From Bermanella sp047621325 (lineage in GTDB: Bacteria > Pseudomonadota > Gammaproteobacteria > Pseudomonadales > Oceanobacteraceae), in the NCBI GenBank assembly GCA_047621325.1, contig JBLHLT010000005.1, forward strand, positions 124,001 to 188,000: DNA of 64,000 bases, read 5' to 3'. Under the pieces are notes generated by a model that made no database searches, was not told where the DNA came from, and saw only the letters and a list, made by a program, of their open reading frames with translations. The translations under genes were made by a program, and so were the position numbers. Below, in pieces: positions 1 to 9,056 of this stretch (its first letter is position 1; every line of letters begins with the position of its first letter).

Positions 1-1762
1 ACTTGTCTTCATTATTTCGACTTTCAAGCAATCCAATGGGGTTTTGAATAAAACTCCCATCCTTCGTCACAAATGCGTAATTATAGTAACTCGCCATGAC
101 TTGAATATCTCGAGACTGCTCATTAAACAAGCTATCGCCATTACTAAAATCCTCAATTGGATTTTCACACTTTAATAACTCATCAATTAACGTGGCCGAC
201 ACATCAATACTGGCCGTTCTATGCTCAAAGACTTTTGCTGGCTTACCAGGCCAATGAATAACAAGAGGTACTTGAGTCTGGTACTTAGTGTAATTACTGC
301 CATGCCCAAATCGCGTTGGACTAGTATCTGCGAACTCTTCGGCATGATCAGAGGTAATTATTAAAATAGTATTGTCGTACTCCCCTGCCGCCTTTAATTC
401 GCTAATGAGCTCACCCATCAAGTGATCAGCAAAATACACGCTGTTTTTATAACGATTTATAAAAGGTTGTGGGTTTTTACCTGATTTAAAATCAACCAGA
501 CTCGGTTTTTTAGATGGCTTAAATTTATCAAACTGTTCTGGGTAGTAATAAAGGTAATGGGTTGAGTTAAAAAACATAAAGCCAAATACACTATCTTCTG
601 TTTGTTTGACTTTCGTTACCATTTTATTTAATACATCGCGGTCTTTTTCAATCGTATCAGCGCCTTCACCATGATGAACATCCGGCTTAACTGGCAAGAA
701 ACTGCTATCGGTTAATTTAATACGCGTAATGTCCCCACTTGGGTAAATGCCAAACTCATAATCTTGTTTAATTAATTCATTCAATAGCACAGGCCCGCCA
801 GCGCCATTGTGAGCCACCACGTTATCCATATACGTCGGCGCTAATCCATACATCAATGCAAATATTCCACGAGTTGTCACACTGCCGCTAGAATGATGAT
901 CTTTGAACCAAAGCGATTCCTGCGCAAGTGCATACGTATGCGGCGATACTTCCGCATCCATCGTATCTGCACGCCAGCTTTCCAAAACCACCATAATAAT
1001 ATTGGGCTTCTTCGAAGGACTGGCAACGCATTGCATAGGTGCTTTTGGGTAATTTATATTCGATGAATCAAATTGCCCCTCACTTGTCGCCATGCCGTCC
1101 AACACATCACTTTTTGCTATCGACTTTGAATGCATAGGGAAATAAAACGGGATATGGCCACTCAAAGATGTAATCGGCATGTAGTTTTGGGCATACGCCC
1201 AAGAATGCGTTAAATTGACAAACAACACATTTATGAACATTAAAATCGCAAGCACCCAGCCCGCGCCGTTAAAGTACTTACGATTTAAAATACGTTTATT
1301 AACCAGCCATAAGAAAAAGAATTGCACCGCAGCAATAAAAACAGAAAAGACTGAGAACAGTAAATAGGTCTTCCAAGAAACATCAAAAAATTCACCGCCA
1401 TCATCAGCAAGAAATGCTTCAATAAAAAACCAGTTAATGTGATAGCTATAAATGTCATAGATATAACTATCTATAAAAACAATAATCGCCAAATTACTCG
1501 CGATAGTGAGTAAAAAGACCTGTAGCGGCCAATGGGCATAAGGAATAAACGTCAGCGGCAAAAATATAATCAGCGCCAGCAATGCATACAATCCCCATAC
1601 CGCTGGAATTAAACCTATTTGATAGGCACCATCCAAAAGCCCAAGCGCGCTTGGAAAATGTGAAGAAAAACCAGCAGAAATAGCGCAAATGAGAATTACA
1701 TTTAGCAATAACAACCAGCCCAATGCCTTATTTAGCTCCCAAACCCGCCTTAGGTAATTCAT
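1..1762 (-). CDS. YejM/PbgA-like inner-membrane sulfatase-fold protein (3' end cut by window edge)
   Basis: An open frame of 587 codons runs from an ATG at 1762 to the window edge with no stop, so the C-terminus is missing. The N-terminal part (about residues 1-200) is very hydrophobic with roughly five membrane segments, as in the DUF3413 domain. The rest is a periplasmic alkaline-phosphatase/sulfatase fold: NIIMVVLESWRADTM, then SSGSVTTRGIFALMYG at the usual nucleophile region, and later TSDHAEEF. This order matches E. coli YejM (PbgA), an LPS-sensing regulator of LapB/FtsH/LpxC that also binds cardiolipin. Family membership is clear; whether it is enzymatically active or purely regulatory cannot be told. 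It is divergent from purB. Confidence 0.85.
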   Translation of the reverse strand, partial: MNYLRRVWELNKALGWLLLLNVILICAISAGFSSHFPSALGLLDGAYQIGLIPAVWGLYALLALIIFLPLTFIPYAHWPLQVFLLTIASNLAIIVFIDSYIYDIYSYHINWFFIEAFLADDGGEFFDVSWKTYLLFSVFSVFIAAVQFFFLWLVNKRILNRKYFNGAGWVLAILMFINVLFVNLTHSWAYAQNYMPITSLSGHIPFYFPMHSKSIAKSDVLDGMATSEGQFDSSNINYPKAPMQCVASPSKKPNIIMVVLESWRADTMDAEVSPHTYALAQESLWFKDHHSSGSVTTRGIFALMYGLAPTYMDNVVAHNGAGGPVLLNELIKQDYEFGIYPSGDITRIKLTDSSFLPVKPDVHHGEGADTIEKDRDVLNKMVTKVKQTEDSVFGFMFFNSTHYLYYYPEQFDKFKPSKKPSLVDFKSGKNPQPFINRYKNSVYFADHLMGELISELKAAGEYDNTILIITSDHAEEFADTSPTRFGHGSNYTKYQTQVPLVIHWPGKPAKVFEHRTASIDVSATLIDELLKCENPIEDFSNGDSLFNEQSRDIQVMASYYNYAFVTKDGSFIQNPIGLLESRNNEDK

Positions 1763-1864
1763 TCGTATATTCCAAAACACTAATAAAAGCCACATTCTAG
1801 CGCTCCCCGCTAAGCGGGTATAGCCTAATCTGGTAAACCTTCTGTTGCATAGGGCATTAAACTA

Positions 1865-1893
1865 CTGCTTATACTGAGTAAAAACTGTATAAT
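1865..1893 (+). promoter_or_regulatory. Putative sigma70 promoter of purB
   Basis: A perfect TATAAT lies at 1888-1893, 42 nt before the purB start. The hexamer 17 nt upstream (CTGCTT, 1865-1870) is only a weak -35 match. The call rests mainly on the -10 and its position in the divergent yejM-like/purB gap. Confidence 0.5.
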
Positions 1894-1935
1894 TTGCGCC
1901 TATTTTTTGGCTTACACTAATATCGTGAGGGTTTC

Positions 1936-3303
1936 ATGGATCTTTCTGCTTTGACCGCTGTTTCACCAATTGATGGCCGCTATGGCAGCAAAACCACTGA
2001 ATTACGTAGTATTTTCAGTGAGTTTGGCCTAATCAAATACCGCGTTCAGGTAGAGGTTCGTTGGTTACAGCGCCTTGCTGAGCACAACGCCATTGCCGAA
2101 GTACCGGCATTTAGCAAAGAAGCCAATGCACACCTGAATCAAATCGTCGATAATTTCAGTGAAGCTGACGCTCAAAAAATCAAAGACATCGAAAGTACAA
2201 CCAACCACGACGTAAAAGCGGTTGAGTACTTTTTGAAAGAAAAAATTGAAACCAATGCAGAGCTGGCCGCCATCACTGAGTTTGTACATTTTGCTTGTAC
2301 CTCGGAAGACATTAACAATTTGTCTCATGGCTTAATGCTTAAAGCCGGCCGTGATGAGGTTGTACTTCCGTATTTAGAAAAAGTTTCAAATGCGATTGCA
2401 GCGTTAGCGATTGAGCACGCAGGCCTACCAATGCTATCTCGTACGCACGGCCAAACAGCATCCCCTACTACATTAGGTAAGGAAATGGCTAACGTAGTAG
2501 CGCGCATGCGTCGTCAAATTCAACAACTTAAGAATGTCGAAATTCTTGGCAAAATGAATGGCGCAGTGGGTAACTACAACGCACATATTTCTGCCTATCC
2601 TGATATCGACTGGGCTGAAAATGCTCAAGTATTTATTGAAGACCTTGGCTTAACATTTAATCCATACACCACTCAAATCGAACCGCATGATTACATTGCC
2701 GAGCTTTTTGATGTAATGGCGCGTTTTAATACCATTCTGATCGATTTTGATCGTGATATTTGGGCTTATATTTCTAATGGCTACTTCAAGCAAAAAACCA
2801 TCGCCGGTGAAGTGGGCTCTTCAACTATGCCTCACAAAGTTAACCCTATCGACTTTGAAAACTCTGAAGGTAACCTAGGTATTGCTAATGCCATTATGTC
2901 TCACCTTGCACAAAAGCTACCTGTAAGCCGCTGGCAGCGTGACCTAACAGATTCAACTGTTTTGCGTAACATGGGCGTCGGTCTTGGTTACAGCTTAATT
3001 GCTTATCAAGCATCCCTTAAAGGTATCTCAAAGCTAGAAGTGAATGAGGCACGCATTGCTGCTGATTTAGATAACGCATACGAAGTATTGGCCGAACCAA
3101 TTCAAACGGTTATGCGTCGTTTTGGTATTGAACAGCCATACGAGAAACTAAAAGCATTTACTCGTGGCAAAGCCATCACTAAAGACATGATGATTGAATT
3201 TGTTGACTCTTTAGAATTGCCAGAAGCGCAAAAAGAAGCGCTTAAAGCGATGACCCCAGCAAGCTACACGGGCAATGCAGCAGAGCAAGCTAAAGCTATT
3301 TAA
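1936..3303 (+). CDS. purB: Adenylosuccinate lyase
   Basis: PurB is a cytosolic homotetrameric lyase that acts twice in purine synthesis: SAICAR to AICAR, and adenylosuccinate to AMP, releasing fumarate each time. The 455-residue length equals the E. coli enzyme. The fumarase/aspartase superfamily signature SSTMPHKVNPIDFEN is present in the flexible active-site loop, and the RTHGQTASPTTLGKE region carries a catalytic histidine. The ATG at 1936 is preceded by GTGAGGG as ribosome binding site. It is followed by a strong terminator, so it is probably monocistronic. purM and purN, acting elsewhere in the pathway, lie 25 kb away. Confidence 0.97.
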   Translation: MDLSALTAVSPIDGRYGSKTTELRSIFSEFGLIKYRVQVEVRWLQRLAEHNAIAEVPAFSKEANAHLNQIVDNFSEADAQKIKDIESTTNHDVKAVEYFLKEKIETNAELAAITEFVHFACTSEDINNLSHGLMLKAGRDEVVLPYLEKVSNAIAALAIEHAGLPMLSRTHGQTASPTTLGKEMANVVARMRRQIQQLKNVEILGKMNGAVGNYNAHISAYPDIDWAENAQVFIEDLGLTFNPYTTQIEPHDYIAELFDVMARFNTILIDFDRDIWAYISNGYFKQKTIAGEVGSSTMPHKVNPIDFENSEGNLGIANAIMSHLAQKLPVSRWQRDLTDSTVLRNMGVGLGYSLIAYQASLKGISKLEVNEARIAADLDNAYEVLAEPIQTVMRRFGIEQPYEKLKAFTRGKAITKDMMIEFVDSLELPEAQKEALKAMTPASYTGNAAEQAKAI

Positions 3304-3319
3304 TTAATATACTCGACCA

Positions 3320-3362
3320 AATCCCGCATAAGAGTATCCTCTCTTGTTGCGGGATTTTTTTT
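3320..3362 (+). terminator. Rho-independent terminator of purB
   Basis: AATCCCGCATAAGAG pairs with CTCTTGTTGCGGGATT (one bulged base) around a 6-nt loop and is followed by a run of eight T. It sits 16 nt after the purB stop. Confidence 0.9.
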
Positions 3363-3382
3363 GTTTTTTTATAGGCGTTAAC

Positions 3383-4549
3383 ATGAATATTTTAGGTAAC
3401 ATGAGTATCGAGACATTCCTAGCGGAATATTGGCAAAAAAAACCACTGCTTATTCGCAATGCTTTCCCAGACTTTATCAGCCCCATCGAGCCAGATGACC
3501 TTGCAGGTCTCGCTATGGAAGAAGACGCAGAGTCACGTCTTATCTTTGAAAACGGAAAAAACGGCCCATGGGAATTACGCAACGGCCCATTTAGTGAAGA
3601 CGACTTTGCAAACCTACCAGAGAAAGACTGGACGCTTCTGGTTCAGGCTGTGGACCAATGGGTACCAGAGCTAGCAGACCTACTTGATCACTTCACTTTC
3701 ATTCCAAAATGGCGCCTTGATGACCTCATGGTAAGTTTTGCCCCAGAAGGCGGCAGCGTTGGCCCCCACTTTGACCAATACGATGTATTTTTACTCCAAG
3801 CACACGGCCAGCGTCATTGGCAAGTTGGACCAACATGCAACGATCAAAGCCCTTTGACTCAAGACACTCAGCTTAAAATTTTATCCAGCATGGACGTTAC
3901 TCAAGAGTGGACACTTAACCCAGGCGACATGCTGTATATTCCGCCGCAATACGCCCACAATGGTGTTGCCGTAAATGACTGCATGACATTCTCAATTGGC
4001 TTTCGCGCCCCGTCAGAGACCGATATCATTGGCCATCTTGCTGACCACATTGGCTCGCAATTAACCGACCATGACAGGTACAGCGACGCAGATATCACAA
4101 ACGCTCAACATAAGCCTGCCCTAATTGACGATCAGGCTATTTCACGTATTCAGGGAATCATCAATAAACATTTGCAAAACCCCGACACGCTTAAAGACTG
4201 GTTTTCTCAATACATGACAGAGAGCAAATATGAAGCATTGCACGAGCCATTAGAAGAAGAGCTTGATTGGGAAGAATTAGCCCCATTCTTACAGCAAGAA
4301 AACCTTATTACTCAAAACGAAACAACTCGATGGGGCTATTACCCTTCAGATAATGGCTTACAACTTGTTATTAATGGTGAAAAACTAGCCATTGCAGAAG
4401 ATAAGCTGAGCGCAGCAATGAGCGAGTTACTGGCCAACCAGCGCCACACGTCAACTGACGATCTTCGCCCTTATCTGCAAGACACCCAGTGTCAGCAAAT
4501 ACTGCTAAACTTATTTAACCTGAACTATGTTTATTTTAATGAAGCATGA
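3383..4549 (+). CDS. roxA: Ribosomal protein L16 arginine hydroxylase (RoxA/YcfD, cupin JmjC type)
   Basis: 388 residues resembling E. coli YcfD/RoxA from end to end. RoxA is a 2-oxoglutarate/Fe(II) oxygenase that hydroxylates an arginine of ribosomal protein L16. The iron-binding facial triad is visible as H-x-D in GPHFDQYDVF and a distal His in QYAHNG; the YIPPQYAHN loop and IGFRAPSETDII are typical of the family. The frame stays open upstream to 3344, but that start lies inside the purB terminator, so I chose ATG 3383, where homology begins (NILGNMSIETFLAEYW). A second ATG at 3401, preceded by AGGT, is also possible. The stop overlaps the next start (ATGA), indicating translational coupling. 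Confidence 0.9.
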   Translation: MNILGNMSIETFLAEYWQKKPLLIRNAFPDFISPIEPDDLAGLAMEEDAESRLIFENGKNGPWELRNGPFSEDDFANLPEKDWTLLVQAVDQWVPELADLLDHFTFIPKWRLDDLMVSFAPEGGSVGPHFDQYDVFLLQAHGQRHWQVGPTCNDQSPLTQDTQLKILSSMDVTQEWTLNPGDMLYIPPQYAHNGVAVNDCMTFSIGFRAPSETDIIGHLADHIGSQLTDHDRYSDADITNAQHKPALIDDQAISRIQGIINKHLQNPDTLKDWFSQYMTESKYEALHEPLEEELDWEELAPFLQQENLITQNETTRWGYYPSDNGLQLVINGEKLAIAEDKLSAAMSELLANQRHTSTDDLRPYLQDTQCQQILLNLFNLNYVYFNEA

Positions 4550-5463
4550 ACCAAATAAAAGTTATTGGCGCTAAATGGGATAAAGACCGTGTCGCACTAA
4601 AAGAGATTCGCCGACAGGTTTTCATCCAAGAACAAAACGTCCCTGAAGACCTAGAGTGGGACGATAATGATCTCACCTGTGAACACTTCATTGCCTTTAA
4701 TGGCAGTGAAGCCATCGGCTGCGCTCGACTAATAGGACAAAAAAAGATTGGCCGCATGGCGGTAATAAAACCGTTTCGATCAATGGGGGTAGGCAAAATG
4801 ATCATTGATCACATTAAGCGCTATGCATCCCAAAAGAGATACACACGCTTAGAGTTAAGCTCCCAATGCCATGCTTATGCATTTTATAAAAAATGCGGCT
4901 TTGAAGCTTTCTCACTTCCTTATAATGACGCCGACATTCCTCATATTGATATGGCCCACAATGTTTTTTCACAAAGCAATGATCCTGGGCTTTTTGATTT
5001 TAACCATGACACTGTTATTCATCACGGTAAAGACCTATTAGAAGCCCAAGGGCTCCTTGATATTATGCTTAGCCAAGCACGCCGCAGTATCATTTTGTGC
5101 CTAAAAGATTTGTCGCACCCCCTGTGTCGCCACGAAGGACTAGTGCAAAAAATTAAACAACTCGCGCGCCACAATAGAGGCTTTAAGGTCTATATTTTAA
5201 TTAACCACTACGTCACGCAGAACAACGACCACAGTCTGTTTCGACTTCAAGATCGACTACCTTCCTTCATAGAAATTAGAAGTACATCAGACACGCTTCC
5301 ATGCCAGTGGTTAGTGGACAGCACAGCATGGTTTGACTTTGAGTTAACTGACAGCAGGGCCTGTTTTTCAGATCGTGCAAAAATCAGGCACTTTATGGAG
5401 CGCTTCAATAAATGGTGGCACAATGCACAACCCATAATCGATGCAAGACGGTTATCTATTTAG
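4546..5463 (+). CDS. GNAT acetyltransferase with C-terminal DUF7931/PLD-like domain
   Basis: 305 residues in two parts. Residues 1-140 are a GNAT fold: RRQVFIQEQNVPEDLEWDD near the N-terminus, the acetyl-CoA loop RMAVIKPFRSMGVGKMII and FYKKCGF near its end, closest to ElaA/YjcF-type GNATs. Residues 150-305 are a separate domain (LLDIMLSQARRSIILCLKDL, then YILINHY) that resembles the strand pattern of phospholipase-D-like folds but has no HKD motif. The substrate is unknown. It overlaps roxA by 4 nt and the next gene by 52 nt, so the three form one operon. Family assignment of the C-terminal half is tentative. Confidence 0.8.
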   Translation: MNQIKVIGAKWDKDRVALKEIRRQVFIQEQNVPEDLEWDDNDLTCEHFIAFNGSEAIGCARLIGQKKIGRMAVIKPFRSMGVGKMIIDHIKRYASQKRYTRLELSSQCHAYAFYKKCGFEAFSLPYNDADIPHIDMAHNVFSQSNDPGLFDFNHDTVIHHGKDLLEAQGLLDIMLSQARRSIILCLKDLSHPLCRHEGLVQKIKQLARHNRGFKVYILINHYVTQNNDHSLFRLQDRLPSFIEIRSTSDTLPCQWLVDSTAWFDFELTDSRACFSDRAKIRHFMERFNKWWHNAQPIIDARRLSI

Positions 5464-6047
5464 CTTTAATATTTTTGTGTGCATGCACGGATAACAAGTA
5501 TACCGTTGTTGAGTTACATCATCGCCAACCAAGCGACCTGATTCCAATTCTAGATAAACAGCTGGCTGGCGAAGTCGAGTACGCTATCGCAGGTCAAACA
5601 ATTATATTTTATACCAGCGCAACCAAGCTCCAGCCAACCATTGCATTACTTAATAGCCTCGATAGACCCTCGCCTATTTACACCCTTTCGTTCTCATGGG
5701 AAAGCAAATACAAGCGCTCAACAACGAAATTACCGCCTCCTATTACCATTCAGTCAGACACCCCTAATACAATTAAGCTGTTTAATGACGTTTGGCAGAT
5801 ATCCATTAAGCCAGTTGCAGAAAATACGGCCTTGATTACGCTTGAGCAAAAAAACGATGCTAACATTCCGAGTAACAGACAATTGCTTGTTAATGGCCCA
5901 CAAGGTATTGCAGTTCAATTAATACAACCACAAGAAAAGCACGAAGCGCTTAAGCAACAATTCTTAATAATACTTAATGAAAAAGAAAGGATCAGTCATA
6001 GCCAGTTTCCAGAAGATTTAGCCATTACTGTTACGAGTTTGAAATAA
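5412..6047 (+). CDS. Putative lipoprotein with a secretin N-domain-like module
   Basis: Up to 211 residues. A hydrophobic stretch (VIYLALIFLCAC, residues 14-25) ending in cysteines suggests a lipoprotein or Sec signal. Next comes YTVVELHHRQPSDLIPILDKQ...YAIAGQTIIFYTSATKL...IALLNSLDRPSP, which has the spacing of a secretin/NolW N-domain (short beta-alpha repeats ending in LD.P). No secretin barrel follows, so it cannot form a channel alone. The start is uncertain: ATG 5412 lies inside the upstream gene and no better start is seen before the signal segment. Function is unknown; it may be a periplasmic partner of an envelope assembly encoded elsewhere. Confidence 0.65.
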   Translation: MVAQCTTHNRCKTVIYLALIFLCACTDNKYTVVELHHRQPSDLIPILDKQLAGEVEYAIAGQTIIFYTSATKLQPTIALLNSLDRPSPIYTLSFSWESKYKRSTTKLPPPITIQSDTPNTIKLFNDVWQISIKPVAENTALITLEQKNDANIPSNRQLLVNGPQGIAVQLIQPQEKHEALKQQFLIILNEKERISHSQFPEDLAITVTSLK

Positions 6048-6061
6048 GTTTTTTAAAAACA

Positions 6062-6095
6062 AAAAAGGCCATGTATTTCTACATGGCCTTTATTT
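6062..6095. terminator. Bidirectional terminator
   Basis: AAAGGCCATGTA and TACATGGCCTTT form a 12-bp stem with a 4-nt loop, with A-rich and T-rich flanks. It can end the roxA operon on the plus strand and the tRNA operon on the minus strand. Confidence 0.85.
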
Positions 6096-6099
6096 GAAT

Positions 6100-6185
6100 T
6101 GGTGCCCGGAGCCAGACTCGAACTGGCACGCTCTATGAGCGAGGGATTTTAAATCCCTTGTGTCTACCGATTTCACCACCCGGGC
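6100..6185 (-). tRNA. tRNA-Leu (anticodon TAA)
   Basis: 86 nt including an encoded CCA. Acceptor GCCCGGG pairs with TCCGGGC; the anticodon stem AGGGA/TCCCT encloses loop TTTAAAA, giving TAA. It has the long variable arm of class II tRNAs and closely resembles E. coli leuZ. It is last in the Gly-Cys-Leu tRNA operon downstream of pgsA, the same order as E. coli glyW-cysT-leuZ. Confidence 0.97.
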
Positions 6186-6208
6186 AAGACACGTTTTCTG
6201 TATCTAAA

Positions 6209-6282
6209 TGGAGGCGCGAGCCGGATTCGAACCGGCGTACACGGAGTTGCAGTCCGCTGCATAGCCTCTCTACCATCGCGCC
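6209..6282 (-). tRNA. tRNA-Cys (anticodon GCA)
   Basis: 74 nt including CCA. Acceptor GGCGCGA pairs with TCGCGCC, discriminator T. The anticodon stem CGGA/TCCG encloses CTGCAAC, giving GCA. It is the middle gene of the tRNA operon. Confidence 0.97.
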
Positions 6283-6374
6283 AACAATTTTGATTTGAAT
6301 ACTTTGTGCAGCAACTCTTCAAAGCAAAATTCAACCACCCTTTTGGGATGGCACACTCTATTACTAGAATGATT

Positions 6375-6450
<76 letters not shown>

Positions 6451-6487
6451 AATTCGTTGTCTGAGTTATCCCTGACAACGGAGGCAC

Positions 6488-6515
6488 ATTCTAATGATTA
6501 AGCCCTAACTGTCAA
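6488..6515 (-). promoter_or_regulatory. Sigma70 promoter of the Gly-Cys-Leu tRNA operon
   Basis: On the minus strand a consensus -35 TTGACA (6510-6515) is separated by 16 nt from -10 TAGAAT (6488-6493), about 35 nt before tRNA-Gly. The GC-rich stretch after the -10 (GTGCCTCC) is the kind of discriminator found at stringently controlled stable-RNA promoters. The tRNAs therefore need not depend on transcription from pgsA. Confidence 0.8.
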
Positions 6516-6626
6516 CGTTTTTTTCCTTATTTCTGAATTACTTAGCGCATTTTTATTATTTTGATTAGAAAGTAATCAGAGCAATTAAAGTGAAGCCAAA
6601 ACAACCGAAAAAACCCGTCAAAACAA

Positions 6627-7205
6627 TTAATTAGATGCCTTCAATGATGGCCATGCCGCAATCAAATACGTCACCATCGACCACAACGTTAACACCGCTG
6701 CTGCAACTAAAGAAAAAATAGCCGCTGCATACCAACCATCAGATGCAATAAACGCATCACTAGCAGACGGCTCAATACCCAGCATACCGGTTATTGCAAA
6801 CATCTGAAGCAATGTTTTAGCTTTGCCAATAAAACTAACCGCAACGGTATCGCTTTTACCTACGGAGGCCATCCATTCCCGTAATGCCGAAATAATAATT
6901 TCACGCCCGACAATAATAAGCGCTGGTACCGTAACCCAAAGTGTCTGGTCACGCTCAACCACAATCATTAATGAAACCACCACAATTAATTTATCTGCAA
7001 CGGGATCTAAAAAAGCGCCAAACGGCGTCATTAAATTCATCTTACGTGCTAAGTAGCCATCCCAGTAATCGGTAATGCACGCCACCCAAAACACAACCGC
7101 AGCAGCAAAGCTCGCCCAATGTGTAGGCAAATAAAACATAACGACCATCAGAGGAATTAAAACCACACGAATGGCGGTTAATATATTAGGGAGGTTTAAC
7201 GGCAT
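6627..7205 (-). CDS. pgsA: CDP-diacylglycerol--glycerol-3-phosphate 3-phosphatidyltransferase
   Basis: PgsA makes phosphatidylglycerophosphate, the committed step to phosphatidylglycerol and cardiolipin, at the inner membrane. 192 residues with several membrane helices; the CDP-alcohol phosphatidyltransferase motif D-G-x2-A-R-x8-G-x3-D-x3-D is intact (DGYLARK...GAFLDPVADK). The start follows GGAAA. It lies 31 nt after uvrC and just before the tRNA operon, exactly as in E. coli. A second family member occurs at 26715-27266; this copy is the better PgsA candidate because of its conserved neighbours. Confidence 0.93.
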   Translation of the reverse strand: MPLNLPNILTAIRVVLIPLMVVMFYLPTHWASFAAAVVFWVACITDYWDGYLARKMNLMTPFGAFLDPVADKLIVVVSLMIVVERDQTLWVTVPALIIVGREIIISALREWMASVGKSDTVAVSFIGKAKTLLQMFAITGMLGIEPSASDAFIASDGWYAAAIFSLVAAAVLTLWSMVTYLIAAWPSLKASN

Positions 7206-7236
7206 ATTTTTTCCAAATACTACTTAAATTTTGCCA

Positions 7237-9036
7237 CTACGCATGAAGGGCATCGTATATTTTTTGTGCTAATTGGCGACTTATTCCAGGCACCTTGGCT
7301 ATTTCTTCAACATTGGCCGCTTTAACTTGGCCCGCATCGCCGAAGAATCTTAGCAGCTCTTTGCGTCTTTTTGGACCAATTCCCGCAATTCCCTCTAAAA
7401 TTGAGCGCCCTCTCGCCTTTGCCCGCCTGGCTCTATGACCTGTAATGGCAAATCGATGAGACTCGTCTCGAATTTGCTGTATCAAATGCAACGCCGGAGA
7501 TGATAAGTCCAAATTAAAGCTGCGCCCTGCAAATAATAATATTTCCATTCCTGCTTTACGGGTTGTGCCTTTAGAAACACCCAGTACCGGAATGTCGGTT
7601 ATTTCCAATTCAGCAAGAACATCATTGGCGATAGTTAACTGCCCTTTACCACCGTCTATTAATAATAGATCAGGTTTTTTATCTTTTGTTAGCTTCTTAA
7701 ATCGACGAGAAAGCGCTTGCCGCATTGCACCGTAATCATCGCCAGCCGTCTCACCTTCAATGTTAAATTTCCTATAATCACTTTTTAGTGGGCCGTCTTG
7801 ATTAAATACCACACAAGAAGCGACTGTCGCTTCACCATGGCTGTGACTAATATCAAAGCACTCCATACGGGTTGGTATTTCATCTAGCTGAAGCACAGCC
7901 TTAAGATCTTGGTATTGAGCCATAATATGCAGGCGATCTTGCTGTTTGAGCCTGACACCCTCCTCTGCATTGGTAATGGCCAACTGCAGCCAACGTAAGC
8001 GCTCTGAGCGCACAGAGTGCGATAGCTTTACCTGTTTACCCTTTTGCTCTTTTAGTGCAGATTGAATAACAACTCTATCTTCTAATTCATGAGAGGTGAT
8101 CACCTCATCAGGAATTTCACGACTCAGTACCAAATAAAACTGAGAAATAAAAGCCGCCAATGCCTGTTCGGAAGATTCATCCATATGAAATTTAGGATAG
8201 TAAGATCGGCTACCCAGCATACGACCATGACGCACACTGGCAACATGCACCGCACAAATCCCCTTAGCCTGATAAATCGCAATCACGTCTACATTGCCCT
8301 GCTGAGCATCAATTGACTGGCTTTCTTGTACTTTACGTAAGTATTGCACTTGATCTCTAATGCGCGCAGCCTCTTCAAATTTCAAATTTTCTGAAAGAGC
8401 CTCCATCGTATTATTTAAATCATTAATTAGGTCTAGGTTTTTGCCCTGCAAAAACATCTGCGCATGTTGCAAATCGGCTGCATATTCCTGCTTAGAAATA
8501 AGGTCCACACAAGGCGCACTACAGCGCCCTATCTGGTGCTGCAAACATGGCCTTGATCGATTATTAAAATAACTATCCTCGCAATTTCTTAGCCGAAAAA
8601 CGCGCTGTAAAAAACTAAGACTTTCACGTACGGCAGATGAACTTGGAAAAGGCCCAAAATACTGACCCGTTTTGAATTTTTTACCGCGAGCATAGGCAAG
8701 CAAAGGGTATTCGTGAGAAGAGCAATAGATATAAGGGTAAGACTTATCGTCTTTTAGCAAAATATTATAAGGGGGTTTATTTTGCTTGATTAAATTTTGC
8801 TCAAGCAACAAAGCTTCTGTTTCACTACCGGTGATGGTGACTTCGACACTGGCAATGCGTGACACCAATGCAAGTGTTTTAGTGGTTAACCCACTCGCAC
8901 TAAAATAACTGGACACACGGTTTTTAAGGTTCTTTGCTTTGCCAACATACAGTAAAACGCCTTCGCTATCGTACATACGATAAACACCGGGCTTTAATGT
9001 AAGGCTTTTTAAGAAGGGTTTGGCATCGAAACTCAT
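7237..9036 (-). CDS. uvrC: UvrABC excinuclease subunit C
   Basis: UvrC makes the two incisions flanking a DNA lesion in nucleotide excision repair after UvrAB loading. 599 residues with an N-terminal GIY-YIG nuclease (GVYRMYDSEGVLLYVGKAKNL), a UVR motif (EALSENLKFEEAARIRDQVQ) that binds UvrB, a central RNase H-like endonuclease domain (CFDISHSHGEATVAS, LLIDGGKGQL) and C-terminal helix-hairpin-helix repeats (LEGIAGIGPKRRKELLRFF). Length and domain order are standard. It lies 20 nt downstream of uvrY and is probably co-transcribed with it and pgsA. Confidence 0.97.
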   Translation of the reverse strand: MSFDAKPFLKSLTLKPGVYRMYDSEGVLLYVGKAKNLKNRVSSYFSASGLTTKTLALVSRIASVEVTITGSETEALLLEQNLIKQNKPPYNILLKDDKSYPYIYCSSHEYPLLAYARGKKFKTGQYFGPFPSSSAVRESLSFLQRVFRLRNCEDSYFNNRSRPCLQHQIGRCSAPCVDLISKQEYAADLQHAQMFLQGKNLDLINDLNNTMEALSENLKFEEAARIRDQVQYLRKVQESQSIDAQQGNVDVIAIYQAKGICAVHVASVRHGRMLGSRSYYPKFHMDESSEQALAAFISQFYLVLSREIPDEVITSHELEDRVVIQSALKEQKGKQVKLSHSVRSERLRWLQLAITNAEEGVRLKQQDRLHIMAQYQDLKAVLQLDEIPTRMECFDISHSHGEATVASCVVFNQDGPLKSDYRKFNIEGETAGDDYGAMRQALSRRFKKLTKDKKPDLLLIDGGKGQLTIANDVLAELEITDIPVLGVSKGTTRKAGMEILLFAGRSFNLDLSSPALHLIQQIRDESHRFAITGHRARRAKARGRSILEGIAGIGPKRRKELLRFFGDAGQVKAANVEEIAKVPGISRQLAQKIYDALHA

Positions 9037-9056
9037 GATCGCATCAAATTATATGA

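Noticed and set aside
1800..1830. CCCGC-TAA-GCGGG hairpin upstream of purB as a terminator
   Set aside because: Short stem with no T-run on either strand.
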